From assembly GCA_018902765.1 (NCBI GenBank), contig JAHIQC010000092.1, forward strand, positions 1 to 5,566: a stretch of 5,566 nucleotides of DNA. Direction: 5' to 3'. Source of the DNA: Actinomycetota bacterium (lineage in GTDB: Bacteria > Actinomycetota > Coriobacteriia > Anaerosomatales > JAHIQC01). Below the pieces are notes generated by a model. That model ran no database searches and had not been told where the DNA came from. It was given only the letters and a program-made list of their open reading frames with translations. Shown piece after piece: positions 5,524 through 5,566 of this stretch. The stretch's first letter is position 1, and each line of letters starts with the position of its first letter. A program made the position numbers and the translations under genes.

Positions 5524-5566
5524 TGGCGACTCTCGACCACTTCGAGTACGACGAATTCGGCGTCAA
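5523..5566 (+). CDS. Unidentified gene coupled to lysA, N-terminus only
   Basis: An open frame begins with GTG at 5523, sharing one base with the lysA stop (TAGTG) and preceded by GAGGA at a good distance. It runs off the right edge after 14 complete codons, reading MATLDHFEYDEFGV. These residues are acidic and aromatic and match no family I recognise. In M. tuberculosis the gene after argS-lysA is thrA, homoserine dehydrogenase, so an aspartate-family enzyme would fit the context. However, the visible residues do not show the hydrophobic strand and Gly-rich loop that usually open that enzyme, so no product is assigned. Confidence 0.65.
   Translation, partial: MATLDHFEYDEFGV

Overview
The window looks like chromosomal DNA from a GC-rich anaerobic bacterium, most likely a member of Actinomycetota (for example a Coriobacteriia-like lineage). 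Two things point there. The argS-lysA gene order, with a further gene touching lysA, is the arrangement known from Corynebacterium (argS-lysA operon) and Mycobacterium tuberculosis (argS-lysA-thrA). On the other strand, formate-tetrahydrofolate ligase next to a RACo-like ferredoxin/ASKHA protein is typical of anaerobic one-carbon (Wood-Ljungdahl or corrinoid methyl-transfer) metabolism. The lineage is inferred from gene content, not from a marker gene.

Layout. Positions 1-2030 hold a leftward pair: fhs (336-2030) followed by the N-terminal 99 codons of a [2Fe-2S] RACo-like protein (297 to the left edge), 38 bases apart and probably co-transcribed. Positions 2031-2353 are a 323-base divergent intergenic region. 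It holds a candidate argS promoter, a weak candidate fhs promoter, an AT-rich palindrome and a nested set of inverted repeats that could fold in the fhs leader. Positions 2354-4066 are argS (rightward, GTG start). A 95-base gap carries a good promoter candidate and a small hairpin ahead of lysA (4162-5523). The last 44 bases begin another rightward gene whose GTG start overlaps the lysA stop by one base; its product cannot be told from 14 residues.

How the genes work together. Fhs makes 10-formyl-tetrahydrofolate from formate, which feeds purine and formyl-Met-tRNA synthesis or the methyl branch of the Wood-Ljungdahl pathway. A RACo-type protein would reductively reactivate the cobalt centre of a corrinoid protein that takes up the methyl group, so this pair fits one carbon-one route. 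ArgS charges tRNA-Arg. LysA makes L-lysine from meso-diaminopimelate, and the coupled downstream gene may belong to the same aspartate-family block.

All complete genes are standard enzymes with intact core motifs. I found no CRISPR array, mobile element, tRNA, rRNA or clear undescribed multi-gene system. The parts most worth a second look are the fhs/argS intergenic region and the fhs-RACo pairing.
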